In this document: piece by piece, positions 47,474-60,059 of the stretch
Layout of the letters: each line of letters starts with the position of its first letter
Position numbering within the stretch: the stretch's first letter is position 1
Assembly: GCF_910592395.1 (NCBI RefSeq)
Contig: NC_088313.1
Coordinates: forward strand, 20,722,437 to 20,786,436
DNA length: 64,000 nucleotides
Source: Lineus longissimus
Lineage: Eukaryota > Nemertea > Pilidiophora > Heteronemertea > Lineidae
Direction of reading: 5' to 3'
Notes under the pieces: generated by a model
The model's input: the letters and a program-made list of their open reading frames with translations, nothing else
Databases searched by the model: none
What the model was told of the DNA's origin: nothing
Position numbers and translations under genes: made by a program

Positions 47474-47479
47474 AATAAA
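47474..47479 (+). terminator. ALMS1: candidate ALMS1 poly(A) signal
   Basis: AATAAA lies about 570 bases after the stop codon. A second candidate AATAAA is at 48147-48152. Neither can be preferred without transcript data. Confidence 0.45.
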
Positions 47480-49212
47480 TGCCAAAAGTTTGATAAGACT
47501 GGTAAAAAACTGGAAACTTTACAGAGAATGTTTCAGATAGCATTTACCTTCATTCAACAGCTGTTAAGTAATGGATGAGGCTATCTGAAATGTTCTGTGG
47601 GTCTCCAGTGTTGGTCGAATTGTGTCTCATCAAATCAACTTTATCAAGTCTTCCTAGATGTCCAAACTTCATGAGTTACATGTGCTTTACTGTTGTGAAG
47701 TTACAGAGTGGTGAGATGTTTTTTATATGTATTATACAATTTTGATGAAAAGTTCCACACCAGCTTTGGCCGAATTATGGTTTCAATACATTGTGATACG
47801 GCTATATATGTTATCAAAGTACAGCAGTTTAAACTTTAAAATGTCATTTCATTGACCCACCGATGTTGTATTTGGCGATTAACTTAAAACATTTTAACGA
47901 TGCATTTCATGTGTTTCATCTTGTCTGGTACTTAAAGGGAAAATGCAATCTGAGATTGACTATCGTTCCAGTTCTTAAATTTCTGTCCTGCCAAAATCGC
48001 ATTTAAAAGGACGAGTCATGTGGGTGCCTGGGGTATTTTGTGAAGAAGTATTCAGCATGGGAGCATCTGGTCATGACACACCCACCAGAGCGGTTCACAA
48101 AATGAGTTTATAGACTAGGATTGTTTTGCAGAGTGACAAGTTCGTTAATAAAACATAGGATAGGGCAGGCCTGAAGTAGATTTTATTGTTAGGGAAAGGG
48201 GGTTTAGATGAATAGTTTGCACAGTAAAGGCAGCTGTAAAACTCAAATTTGGCAAGTTTAGTGATGTTCGGTTAGTATATCATTAGTTATGAATAGGACT
48301 GTAGAAAGCAGGAGTTTGCAATCATTGAAAAGAGTGTAACAATGTTTACTCTGATGTCTTTTAGAACGATCAAACTTCCTGTTGACATTCAGGAAACAAT
48401 CGATGAACAAAGTCATTGAGCAAATCCTTTTTTACACCAGCTTTGCTCGACCCGCGATGTGGTTTTCCCATCCAGATATTTGCCGAGACATTTATTCAAA
48501 AGTTTGCGGCAAACAAATCAGGCCCCTCGATGAAAGCTGTGGCATCCTGGCTGCACCAGGCTTTTGAACAGCTTGAGATTGTACATTTTTAGATCTTTTA
48601 TAGTTATTAGATAACAGTAATTTACGTGTAGTAAGGTTTTCAATATATCACATTAATTAGGTAGCCCTGGCTGGACCAGACCATTATAGGATACACATAA
48701 TGCCTTGAGATTCAGTTTATTTATAATGTTGACATTATTACAGTGATAGTTTACTGTTGGAGCAGGATGACGAGCAAAGTTTTCAAAAGTGTGAAGGCAT
48801 AAGCAACCAATTTGGACAAAACTTTAGTCGAGAGTAAATTGACATATCTCGAATCTGTGACTGTACATATATCCAATGTTCCTTGTGAGGTTGTGTAAGT
48901 TGTAACGCTCCTGCCATCCTGCGCCACCAGACATAGTCTGCGATTTGTTCTGAGCGGACACGCCAGGCATCGTCTTCTGTTGTAGGATGACTGGACACTG
49001 CACATGTGACGATGCTCAAGTCTTCATCTGCACCCACCGCCAGACGTGTAACTGACTGATTATAACATACCAATACACACAAGACTTCCACCTAATAATT
49101 CTTCCACGAAGCCAAGTATTATGTCCTCTGGCATTTTTATAGAGTGGTGTATTTTTGATCTAATAAATAATGCTATCATGAGAAATGCTTTTGTCAGTTA
49201 TCTTGACCATGT

Positions 49213-49470
49213 CTATGATGAGTGAGATGAGACAGTCACAACCACACAGAATCAGCCCTGTTGTCATGACAGTGAGAGAGATGACATACCCTCAATCAGA
49301 CCCTATTGGTCCTGACAGCTCCACCATCTTCCTAACAAAGGGAAGAGCGGGAGATGAGACAGTCAAAACCAGATTCGTCCTGGCACGTCAACCTTCTTTC
49401 GAACACGAGGATGGGGCAATCACAACCACACAGAATCGGCCCAGCTCGCTTGATTGTGTTGGCAACATGA
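49213..49470 (-). repeat. decayed copies of the 68-bp minisatellite
   Basis: Three or so degraded units share GAGATGAGACAGTCACAACC and ACACAGAATC-GCCC with the inverted units of the array at 30 kb. They lie on the far side of ALMS1. They are too diverged to delimit exactly. Confidence 0.6.
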
Positions 49471-49599
49471 TGAACATATCTTGCAGTAGTAATTGGCGTC
49501 TTGGTATGCTCAGGTTCATTTGATGACATAATATTTATCGCTTGAATAGAGAAATGAAAAAAAAAGGCTTAATAGTAATTTATTTAAAAAAATTATCTT

Positions 49600-49672
49600 T
49601 GGAGAACCCGGGTATCGATCCCGGTGCCTCTCACATGCTAAGCGAGCGCTCTACCATTTGAGCTAGTCCCCC
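49600..49672 (-). tRNA. tRNA-Ala (AGC)
   Basis: On the minus strand this 73-base sequence folds as a full cloverleaf. The acceptor stem is GGGGGAC/GTTCTCC with two G-U pairs, and the D-arm is GCTC...GAGC. The anticodon arm CTCGC-TTAGCAT-GTGAG gives AGC, and the T-arm is CCGGG-ATCGATA-CCCGG. The discriminator base is A. There is no intron and no encoded CCA. A T7 stretch (complement of 49586-49592) about eight bases downstream serves as the Pol III terminator. The D-arm AAATGGTAGAGCGCTCGC is typical of animal tRNA-Ala(AGC). Confidence 0.95.
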
Positions 49673-50771
49673 ATTCGACGCTAACCTCTGTCATTTGCAA
49701 TATATGAACGCTTTAAAAACTTTCCTTCGCGCTAACTGTTATTTGGTATCATACTACTACCAGTTTCGTATGTTATTCTATGAATAATATCATCAAAACA
49801 TGGTAAGACTACATTTCAAACTGCAGTACCCGCAATTTTGATTTGAGAAATGTGACGTCACTGAACACCGCCGCTACGCCAACAGTATTATAAACCGCGG
49901 GAAATTTGAAATCTGGTTCCAGCATGATATTTTTTTCACGAACCGCTTTTTTTCCGGCGACTACTACGGGAATGTTTCGGTCAAGTACTAGTCGGTAGCG
50001 TGTCAGGAGCCAGTGGTTCACTCGCCAAACAAGACGTCACAGAGTGGATCCAGAAATTTGAAGGTTCGCACTCGCAGCCCGAGGGGGACCAAGAGAGGCC
50101 GGACCCCGGACCGAAGGAACGATCTGGAAAACGTATGGGATCTGGGAGCCCTGCCTCGGAAAAAAAATGTGCCAAATATGCGCTTTCTGGGCATATCAGA
50201 GGTGGGAGGCACCAGCGCAAAATCCGACCATCGTTGCTCTACGACAAAAAGGGGACAGGGGCGTGCGCCTCCTTAATCCGGTCACCGCATCATGGGGTGG
50301 AACACTTTCACTGGCCACAAATACAGCTTTGAGAATGATTTGCCGAGTGCTTACAAGACCACACAACGTTCGTCCTGACGTTATTCCCCGACTCATGGTC
50401 GGTGGACCACTCCGGGAGTCTAAGACCTACCCCATAACAGGGATAAGACACGCATAGTAATATGCGTGGCTCTCGGCCAGGTCACTTTACTTCATTGAAC
50501 TTTAAGCCACGGGGTCAACACTCTGGGTCATCAGTAATTGCCTGTCAATGTACACTTTGGAAACTTCTTGTTGGTGCTAGGCCTATGTTGATAAAGTTAG
50601 GCGCCGCCCGCAGAGATTCCCGAAAGTATGCTAGATCATCATGTAGGCTTACTGCGTCCTTATGTCCTTGAGTTTGGGTCAGTTGCCAAACTCGCCGAGT
50701 GATGTAAGTTCAAAAGTCAAGCTAAGATTTGCAAGTCATGTCAAACCCATCTCACATTAGGCCTACACGCC
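49673..50771. other. junction between tRNA-Ala and the 928-bp array
   Basis: Mostly unassigned. The GC-rich part at about 50000-50300 may be a LINE remnant (separate entry). From 50470 to 50771 nothing was recognised. Confidence 0.45.
50013..50335 (+). mobile_element. possible decayed LINE endonuclease fragment
   Basis: One plus-strand frame contains NVWDLGALPRKKNVPNMRFLGISEV. This resembles the opening of the APE-type endonuclease of non-LTR retrotransposons (a WNVRTL-like block, then LG-SEV). Continuing the similarity (YDKKGTGA..., HHGVE) requires switching frame, as expected for a dead copy. It is short and uncertain, and could instead be an unrelated open frame. Confidence 0.28.
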
Positions 50772-51709
50772 AAATCCATTATTAGTGATGAGCATTTAGT
50801 TTGTAACTACAGTGATGAGCAGGCGGATATAGATTCAAATTACATATCATCTTCCTGGACAACTAATTCCCACACCCAAATTGTTCCGTGAAATCACATG
50901 CACGGAGCTATATAAATACGATTGCCTTATGCATACGCACTTCCGACTCGGAAAGAATCGTTTCGAATCTTAATTCAAATCCGCCATTGCTGATATCATT
51001 GGCGCCAAAGACTATTTCTTTTGACCCCGTTGACCTCGCTTCTAAAAACATTTTTGAGAAAGCCATTCAAACATTAAAATCAACTACGAACATTATCCAT
51101 TATATCACCGAGCTATATAAATACGATATATCAAGAAAAATCTGTCGCAATATTGAGTTATACGATTAGCTTGGAACTCTTTGTACCCAATTACTCTTCC
51201 GCCAGCCTGACCTCGTCACAATCACGGCGCTTTTTCAATATGGCGACCACTTGAACAACAAAAATCCCCGTCAATCATTAAAGCCTTGATGGCCTCGGCG
51301 GTTGGACGGTTGCACTGTGGATGGGATGGTCACGGGTTCGAACCCCGGCGAATCTATTTTTTCGTGTTTTTTTTAAAAATGTTCTTGTTATTATTTAATC
51401 ATGTACGTTTATCAGGCGCGGATCCAAGCGGGTGCATTAGACGCGCGGCTCCTGATTGATATGTAAACTTTTTTTAATTGACCACTTATGAAATTTTGGA
51501 ACAGACCTGTCCAGGAATTTTGATGAGAAATGAAGTGCACGCTCCCTCTTCTTCCAGTTCCTAGATTCGCCGGCCCTCTTATACCATCATCTTATACCAT
51601 TATGTATATTATCATGAAGAAAACTCCTTCACCCGAACTTTTCAAGCTGAAGTACACACTGGTTCCAGGTGTTCGAGCACTCCAGGGAATGGTTTGACGA
51701 GTTGGCGCT
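50772..51709 (+). repeat. array unit 1 (diverged edge copy)
   Basis: 938 bp. Differs most from the others. It has an extra TATAAATA near 50911, a two-base insertion near 50829, and GACGCGCGG where others read GACGCACGG. Pol III cassette at 51290-51362 with T6. Confidence 0.95.
51290..51362 (+). ncRNA. tRNA-like Pol III cassette, unit 1
   Basis: The A-box-like TGGCCTCGGCGG is at 51290 and the B box GGTTCGAACCC at 51335-51345. A T6 terminator lies at 51357-51362. The A box matches about 10 of 12 consensus positions and the B box 10 of 11, and the 33-base gap between them is normal for tRNA. The acceptor and D stems of a real tRNA do not form. It is probably a tRNA-derived small RNA or SINE head. 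Confidence 0.55.
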
Positions 51710-52637
51710 AAATTCATTATTAGTGATGAGCATTTAGTTTGTAATTACATTGATGAGCAGGCGGATAGATTCAAATTACATATCTTCTTCCTGGACACCT
51801 AATTCCCACACCCAAATTGTCCCGTCAAATCACTTGCACGGAGCTAAGATTGCCTTATGCATGCGCACTTCCGACTCGAAAAGAATCGTTTCGAATCTTA
51901 ATTCAAATCCGCCATTGCTGATATCATTGGCGCCAAAGACTATTTCTTTTGACCCCGTTGACCTCGCTTCTAAAAACATTTTTGAGAAAGCCATTCAAAC
52001 ATTAAAATCAACTACGAACATTATCTTTTATATCACCGAGCTATATAAATACGATATATCAAGAAAAATCTGTCGCAATATTGAGTTATACGATTAGCTT
52101 GGAACTCTTTGTACCCAATTACTCTTCCGCCAGCCTGACCTCGTCACAATCACGGCGCTTTTTCAATATGGCGACCACTTGAACAACGAAAATCCCCGTC
52201 AATCATTAAAGCCTTGATGGCCTCGGCGGTTGGACGGTTGCACTGTGGATGGGATGGTCACGGGTTCGAACCCCGGCGAATCTATTTTTTCGTGTTTTTT
52301 TTTTAAATGTTCTTGTTATTATTTAATCATGTACGTTTATCAGGCGCGGATCCAGGCGGGTGCATTAGACGCACGGCTCCTGATTGATATGTAAACTTTT
52401 TTTAATTGACCACTTATGAAATTTTGGAACAGACCTGTCCAGGAATTTTGATGAGAAATGCAGTGCACGCTCCCTCTTCTTCCAGTTCCTAGATTCGCCG
52501 GCCCTCTTATACCATCATCTTATACCATTATGTATATTATCATGAAGAAAACTCCTTCACCCGAACTTTTCAAGCTGAAGTACACACTGGTTCCAGGTGT
52601 TCGAGCACTCCAGGGAATGGTTTGACGAGTTGGCGCT
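51710..52637 (+). repeat. array unit 2
   Basis: L type, T6, CTTCTTCC, CTTATACC, TTCCAGG. Unique CCAGGCGGG in place of CCAAGCGGG. Confidence 0.95.
52218..52290 (+). ncRNA. tRNA-like Pol III cassette, unit 2
   Basis: A box at 52218-52229, B box at 52263-52273, T6 at 52285-52290. Sequence identical to the other units. A further oligo-T run follows as a backup terminator. The equivalent cassettes in later units start at 53146, 54073, 55001, 55929, 56857, 57784, 58712, 59640, 60568, 61496, 62424 and 63352. Confidence 0.55.
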
Positions 52638-53564
52638 AAATTCATTATTAGTGATGAGCATTTAGTTTGTAATTACATTGATGAGCAGGCGGATAGATTC
52701 AAATTACATATCTTCTTCCTGGACACCTAATTCCCACACCCAAATTGTCCCGTCAAATCACTTGCACGGAGCTAAGATTGCCTTATGCATGCGCACTTCC
52801 GACTCGAAAAGAATCGTTTCGAATCTTAATTCAAATCCGCCATTGCTGATATCATTGGCGCCAAAGACTATTTCTTTTGACCCCGTTGACCTCGCTTCTA
52901 AAAACATTTTTGAGAAAGCCATTCAAACATTAAAATCAACTACGAACATTATCTTTTATATCACCGAGCTATATAAATACGATATATCAAGAAAAATCTG
53001 TCGCAATATTGAGTTATACGATTAGCTTGGAACTCTTTGTACCCAATTACTCTTCCGCCAGCCTGACCTCGTCACAATCACGGCGCTTTTTCAATATGGC
53101 GACCACTTGAACAACGAAAATCCCCGTCAATCATTAAAGCCTTGATGGCCTCGGCGGTTGGACGGTTGCACTGTGGATGGGATGGTCACGGGTTCGAACC
53201 CCGGCGAATCTTTTTTTTCGTGTTTTTTTAAAAATGTTCTTGTTATTATTTAATCATGTACGTTTATCAGGCGCGGATCCAAGCGGGTGCATTAGACGCA
53301 CGGCTCCTGATTGATATGTAAACTTTTTTTAATTGACCACTTATGAAATTTTGGAACAGACCTGTCCAGGAATTTTGATGAGAAATGCAGTGCACGCTCC
53401 CTCATTTTCCAGTTCCTAGATTCGCCGGCCCTCTAATACCATCATCTTATACCATTATGTATATTATCATGAAGAAAACTCCTTCACCCGAACTTTTCAA
53501 GCTGAAGTACACACTGGTTCAAGGTGTTCGAGCACTCCAGGGAATGGTTTGACGAGTTGGCGCT
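52638..53564 (+). repeat. array unit 3
   Basis: 927 bp. L type, T8, CATTTTCC, CTAATACC, TTCAAGG. Same combination as unit 7. Confidence 0.95.
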
Positions 53565-54492
53565 AAATTCATTATTAGTGATGAGCATTTAGTTTGTAAC
53601 TACAGTGATGAGCAGGCGGATAGATTCAAATTACATATCTTCTTCCTGGACACCTAATTCCCACACCCAAATTGTCCCGTCAAATCACGTGCACGGAGCT
53701 ACGATTGCCTTATGCATGCGCACTTCCGACTCGAAAAGAATCGTTTCGAATCTTAATTCAAATCCGCCATTGCTGATATCATTGGCGCCAAAGACTATTT
53801 CTTTTGACCCCGTTGACCTCGCTTCTAAAAACATTTTTGAGAAAGCCATTCAAACATTAAAATCAACTACGAACATTATCTTTTATATCACCGAGCTATA
53901 TAAATACGATATATCAAGAAAAATCTGTCGCAATATTGAGTTATACGATTAGCTTGGAACTCTTTGTACCCAATTACTCTTCCGCCAGCCTGACCTCGTC
54001 ACAATCACGGCGCTTTTTCAATATGGCGACCACTTGAACAACGAAAATCCCCGTCAATCATTAAAGCCTTGATGGCCTCGGCGGTTGGACGGTTGCACTG
54101 TGGATGGGATGGTCACGGGTTCGAACCCCGGCGAATCTATTTTTTCGTGTTTTTTTTAAAAATGTTCTTGTTATTATTTAATCATGTACGTTTATCAGGC
54201 GCGGATCCAAGCGGGTGCATTAGACGCACGGCTCCTGATTGATATGTAAACTTTTTTTAATTGACCACTTATGAAATTTTGGAACAGACCTGTCCAGGAA
54301 TTTTGATGAGAAATGCAGTGCACGCTCCCTCTTCTTCCAGTTCCTAGATTCGCCGGCCCTCTAATACCATCATCTTATACCATTATGTATATTATCATGA
54401 AGAAAACTCCTTCACCCGAACTTTTCAAGCTGAAGTACACACTGGTTCAAGGTGTTCGAGCACTCCAGGGAATGGTTTGACGAGTTGGCGCT
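53565..54492 (+). repeat. array unit 4
   Basis: V type, T6, CTTCTTCC, CTAATACC, TTCAAGG. Same as units 8 and 10. Confidence 0.95.
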
Positions 54493-55420
54493 AAATTCAT
54501 TATTAGTGATGAGCATTTAGTTTGTAACTACAGTGATGAGCAGGCGGATAGATTCAAATTACATATCTTCTTCCTGGACACCTAATTCCCACACCCAAAT
54601 TGTCCCGTCAAATCACGTGCACGGAGCTACGATTGCCTTATGCATGCGCACTTCCGACTCGAAAAGAATCGTTTCGAATCTTAATTCAAATCCGCCATTG
54701 CTGATATCATTGGCGCCAAAGACTATTTCTTTTGACCCCGTTGACCTCGCTTCTAAAAACATTTTTGAGAAAGCCATTCAAACATTAAAATCAACTACGA
54801 ACATTATCTTTTATATCACCGAGCTATATAAATACGATATATCAAGAAAAATCTGTCGCAATATTGAGTTATACGATTAGCTTGGAACTCTTTGTACCCA
54901 ATTACTCTTCCGCCAGCCTGACCTCGTCACAATCACGGCGCTTTTTCAATATGGCGACCACTTGAACAACGAAAATCCCCGTCAATCATTAAAGCCTTGA
55001 TGGCCTCGGCGGTTGGACGGTTGCACTGTGGATGGGATGGTCACGGGTTCGAACCCCGGCGAATCTTTTTTTTCGTGTTTTTTTAAAAAATGTTCTTGTT
55101 ATTATTTAATCATGTACGTTTATCAGGCGCGGATCCAAGCGGGTGCATTAGACGCACGGCTCCTGATTGATATGTAAACTTTTTTTAATTGACCACTTAT
55201 GAAATTTTGGAACAGACCTGTCCAGGAATTTTGATGAGAAATGCAGTGCACGCTCCCTCTTCTTCCAGTTCCTAGATTCGCCGGCCCTCTTATACCATCA
55301 TCTTATACCATTATGTATATTATCATGAAGAAAACTCCTTCACCCGAACTTTTCAAGCTGAAGTACACACTGGTTCCAGGTGTTCGAGCACTCCAGGGAA
55401 TGGTTTGACGAGTTGGCGCT
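54493..55420 (+). repeat. array unit 5
   Basis: V type with a T8 terminator, CTTCTTCC, CTTATACC, TTCCAGG. It is the only V unit with T8. Confidence 0.95.
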
Positions 55421-56348
55421 AAATTCATTATTAGTGATGAGCATTTAGTTTGTAACTACAGTGATGAGCAGGCGGATAGATTCAAATTACATATCTTCTT
55501 CCTGGACACCTAATTCCCACACCCAAATTGTCCCGTCAAATCACGTGCACGGAGCTACGATTGCCTTATGCATGCGCACTTCCGACTCGAAAAGAATCGT
55601 TTCGAATCTTAATTCAAATCCGCCATTGCTGATATCATTGGCGCCAAAGACTATTTCTTTTGACCCCGTTGACCTCGCTTCTAAAAACATTTTTGAGAAA
55701 GCCATTCAAACATTAAAATCAACTACGAACATTATCTTTTATATCACCGAGCTATATAAATACGATATATCAAGAAAAATCTGTCGCAATATTGAGTTAT
55801 ACGATTAGCTTGGAACTCTTTGTACCCAATTACTCTTCCGCCAGCCTGACCTCGTCACAATCACGGCGCTTTTTCAATATGGCGACCACTTGAACAACGA
55901 AAATCCCCGTCAATCATTAAAGCCTTGATGGCCTCGGCGGTTGGACGGTTGCACTGTGGATGGGATGGTCACGGGTTCGAACCCCGGCGAATCTATTTTT
56001 TCGTGTTTTTTTTAAAAATGTTCTTGTTATTATTTAATCATGTACGTTTATCAGGCGCGGATCCAAGCGGGTGCATTAGACGCACGGCTCCTGATTGATA
56101 TGTAAACTTTTTTTAATTGACCACTTATGAAATTTTGGAACAGACCTGTCCAGGAATTTTGATGAGAAATGCAGTGCACGCTCCCTCTTCTTCCAGTTCC
56201 TAGATTCGCCGGCCCTCTTATACCATCATCTTATACCATTATGTATATTATCATGAAGAAAACTCCTTCACCCGAACTTTTCAAGCTGAAGTACACACTG
56301 GTTCCAGGTGTTCGAGCACTCCAGGGAATGGTTTGACGAGTTGGCGCT
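55421..56348 (+). repeat. array unit 6
   Basis: V type, T6, CTTCTTCC, CTTATACC, TTCCAGG. Same as units 9 and 11. Confidence 0.95.
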
Positions 56349-57275
56349 AAATTCATTATTAGTGATGAGCATTTAGTTTGTAATTACATTGATGAGCAGG
56401 CGGATAGATTCAAATTACATATCTTCTTCCTGGACACCTAATTCCCACACCCAAATTGTCCCGTCAAATCACTTGCACGGAGCTAAGATTGCCTTATGCA
56501 TGCGCACTTCCGACTCGAAAAGAATCGTTTCGAATCTTAATTCAAATCCGCCATTGCTGATATCATTGGCGCCAAAGACTATTTCTTTTGACCCCGTTGA
56601 CCTCGCTTCTAAAAACATTTTTGAGAAAGCCATTCAAACATTAAAATCAACTACGAACATTATCTTTTATATCACCGAGCTATATAAATACGATATATCA
56701 AGAAAAATCTGTCGCAATATTGAGTTATACGATTAGCTTGGAACTCTTTGTACCCAATTACTCTTCCGCCAGCCTGACCTCGTCACAATCACGGCGCTTT
56801 TTCAATATGGCGACCACTTGAACAACGAAAATCCCCGTCAATCATTAAAGTCTTGATGGCCTCGGCGGTTGGACGGTTGCACTGTGGATGGGATGGTCAC
56901 GGGTTCGAACCCCGGCGAATCTTTTTTTTCGTGTTTTTTTAAAAATGTTCTTGTTATTATTTAATCATGTACGTTTATCAGGCGCGGATCCAAGCGGGTG
57001 CATTAGACGCACGGCTCCTGATTGATATGTAAACTTTTTTTAATTGACCACTTATGAAATTTTGGAACAGACCTGTCCAGGAATTTTGATGAGAAATGCA
57101 GTGCACGCTCCCTCATTTTCCAGTTCCTAGATTCGCCGGCCCTCTAATACCATCATCTTATACCATTATGTATATTATCATGAAGAAAACTCCTTCACCC
57201 GAACTTTTCAAGCTGAAGTACACACTGGTTCAAGGTGTTCGAGCACTCCAGGGAATGGTTTGACGAGTTGGCGCT
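56349..57275 (+). repeat. array unit 7
   Basis: 927 bp. L type, T8, CATTTTCC, CTAATACC, TTCAAGG. It differs from unit 3 by AGTCTTGATGG just before the A box, where the others read AGCCTTGATGG. Confidence 0.95.
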
Positions 57276-58203
57276 AAATTCATTATTAGTGATGAGCATT
57301 TAGTTTGTAACTACAGTGATGAGCAGGCGGATAGATTCAAATTACATATCTTCTTCCTGGACACCTAATTCCCACACCCAAATTGTCCCGTCAAATCACG
57401 TGCACGGAGCTACGATTGCCTTATGCATGCGCACTTCCGACTCGAAAAGAATCGTTTCGAATCTTAATTCAAATCCGCCATTGCTGATATCATTGGCGCC
57501 AAAGACTATTTCTTTTGACCCCGTTGACCTCGCTTCTAAAAACATTTTTGAGAAAGCCATTCAAACATTAAAATCAACTACGAACATTATCTTTTATATC
57601 ACCGAGCTATATAAATACGATATATCAAGAAAAATCTGTCGCAATATTGAGTTATACGATTAGCTTGGAACTCTTTGTACCCAATTACTCTTCCGCCAGC
57701 CTGACCTCGTCACAATCACGGCGCTTTTTCAATATGGCGACCACTTGAACAACGAAAATCCCCGTCAATCATTAAAGCCTTGATGGCCTCGGCGGTTGGA
57801 CGGTTGCACTGTGGATGGGATGGTCACGGGTTCGAACCCCGGCGAATCTATTTTTTCGTGTTTTTTTTAAAAATGTTCTTGTTATTATTTAATCATGTAC
57901 GTTTATCAGGCGCGGATCCAAGCGGGTGCATTAGACGCACGGCTCCTGATTGATATGTAAACTTTTTTTAATTGACCACTTATGAAATTTTGGAACAGAC
58001 CTGTCCAGGAATTTTGATGAGAAATGCAGTGCACGCTCCCTCTTCTTCCAGTTCCTAGATTCGCCGGCCCTCTAATACCATCATCTTATACCATTATGTA
58101 TATTATCATGAAGAAAACTCCTTCACCCGAACTTTTCAAGCTGAAGTACACACTGGTTCAAGGTGTTCGAGCACTCCAGGGAATGGTTTGACGAGTTGGC
58201 GCT
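57276..58203 (+). repeat. array unit 8
   Basis: V type, T6, CTTCTTCC, CTAATACC, TTCAAGG. Confidence 0.95.
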
Positions 58204-59131
58204 AAATTCATTATTAGTGATGAGCATTTAGTTTGTAACTACAGTGATGAGCAGGCGGATAGATTCAAATTACATATCTTCTTCCTGGACACCTAATTCC
58301 CACACCCAAATTGTCCCGTCAAATCACGTGCACGGAGCTACGATTGCCTTATGCATGCGCACTTCCGACTCGAAAAGAATCGTTTCGAATCTTAATTCAA
58401 ATCCGCCATTGCTGATATCATTGGCGCCAAAGACTATTTCTTTTGACCCCGTTGACCTCGCTTCTAAAAACATTTTTGAGAAAGCCATTCAAACATTAAA
58501 ATCAACTACGAACATTATCTTTTATATCACCGAGCTATATAAATACGATATATCAAGAAAAATCTGTCGCAATATTGAGTTATACGATTAGCTTGGAACT
58601 CTTTGTACCCAATTACTCTTCCGCCAGCCTGACCTCGTCACAATCACGGCGCTTTTTCAATATGGCGACCACTTGAACAACGAAAATCCCCGTCAATCAT
58701 TAAAGCCTTGATGGCCTCGGCGGTTGGACGGTTGCACTGTGGATGGGATGGTCACGGGTTCGAACCCCGGCGAATCTATTTTTTCGTGTTTTTTTTAAAA
58801 ATGTTCTTGTTATTATTTAATCATGTACGTTTATCAGGCGCGGATCCAAGCGGGTGCATTAGACGCACGGCTCCTGATTGATATGTAAACTTTTTTTAAT
58901 TGACCACTTATGAAATTTTGGAACAGACCTGTCCAGGAATTTTGATGAGAAATGCAGTGCACGCTCCCTCTTCTTCCAGTTCCTAGATTCGCCGGCCCTC
59001 TTATACCATCATCTTATACCATTATGTATATTATCATGAAGAAAACTCCTTCACCCGAACTTTTCAAGCTGAAGTACACACTGGTTCCAGGTGTTCGAGC
59101 ACTCCAGGGAATGGTTTGACGAGTTGGCGCT
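58204..59131 (+). repeat. array unit 9
   Basis: V type, T6, CTTCTTCC, CTTATACC, TTCCAGG. Confidence 0.95.
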
Positions 59132-60059
59132 AAATTCATTATTAGTGATGAGCATTTAGTTTGTAACTACAGTGATGAGCAGGCGGATAGATTCAAATTA
59201 CATATCTTCTTCCTGGACACCTAATTCCCACACCCAAATTGTCCCGTCAAATCACGTGCACGGAGCTACGATTGCCTTATGCATGCGCACTTCCGACTCG
59301 AAAAGAATCGTTTCGAATCTTAATTCAAATCCGCCATTGCTGATATCATTGGCGCCAAAGACTATTTCTTTTGACCCCGTTGACCTCGCTTCTAAAAACA
59401 TTTTTGAGAAAGCCATTCAAACATTAAAATCAACTACGAACATTATCTTTTATATCACCGAGCTATATAAATACGATATATCAAGAAAAATCTGTCGCAA
59501 TATTGAGTTATACGATTAGCTTGGAACTCTTTGTACCCAATTACTCTTCCGCCAGCCTGACCTCGTCACAATCACGGCGCTTTTTCAATATGGCGACCAC
59601 TTGAACAACGAAAATCCCCGTCAATCATTAAAGCCTTGATGGCCTCGGCGGTTGGACGGTTGCACTGTGGATGGGATGGTCACGGGTTCGAACCCCGGCG
59701 AATCTATTTTTTCGTGTTTTTTTTAAAAATGTTCTTGTTATTATTTAATCATGTACGTTTATCAGGCGCGGATCCAAGCGGGTGCATTAGACGCACGGCT
59801 CCTGATTGATATGTAAACTTTTTTTAATTGACCACTTATGAAATTTTGGAACAGACCTGTCCAGGAATTTTGATGAGAAATGCAGTGCACGCTCCCTCTT
59901 CTTCCAGTTCCTAGATTCGCCGGCCCTCTAATACCATCATCTTATACCATTATGTATATTATCATGAAGAAAACTCCTTCACCCGAACTTTTCAAGCTGA
60001 AGTACACACTGGTTCAAGGTGTTCGAGCACTCCAGGGAATGGTTTGACGAGTTGGCGCT
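59132..60059 (+). repeat. array unit 10
   Basis: V type, T6, CTTCTTCC, CTAATACC, TTCAAGG. Confidence 0.95.

Larger units (their letters stand above)
46908..49599. other. ALMS1 3' UTR and downstream intergenic region
   Basis: No further gene is recognised. Two AATAAA signals could end ALMS1, at 47474 and 48147. A decayed minisatellite relative lies at 49213-49470. Small open frames near 48.4 kb and 48.8-49.1 kb show no recognisable domain. Confidence 0.55.

Noticed and set aside
48382-48567. 61-residue open frame downstream of ALMS1
   Set aside because: No domain, no splice or promoter support, within the expected chance length.
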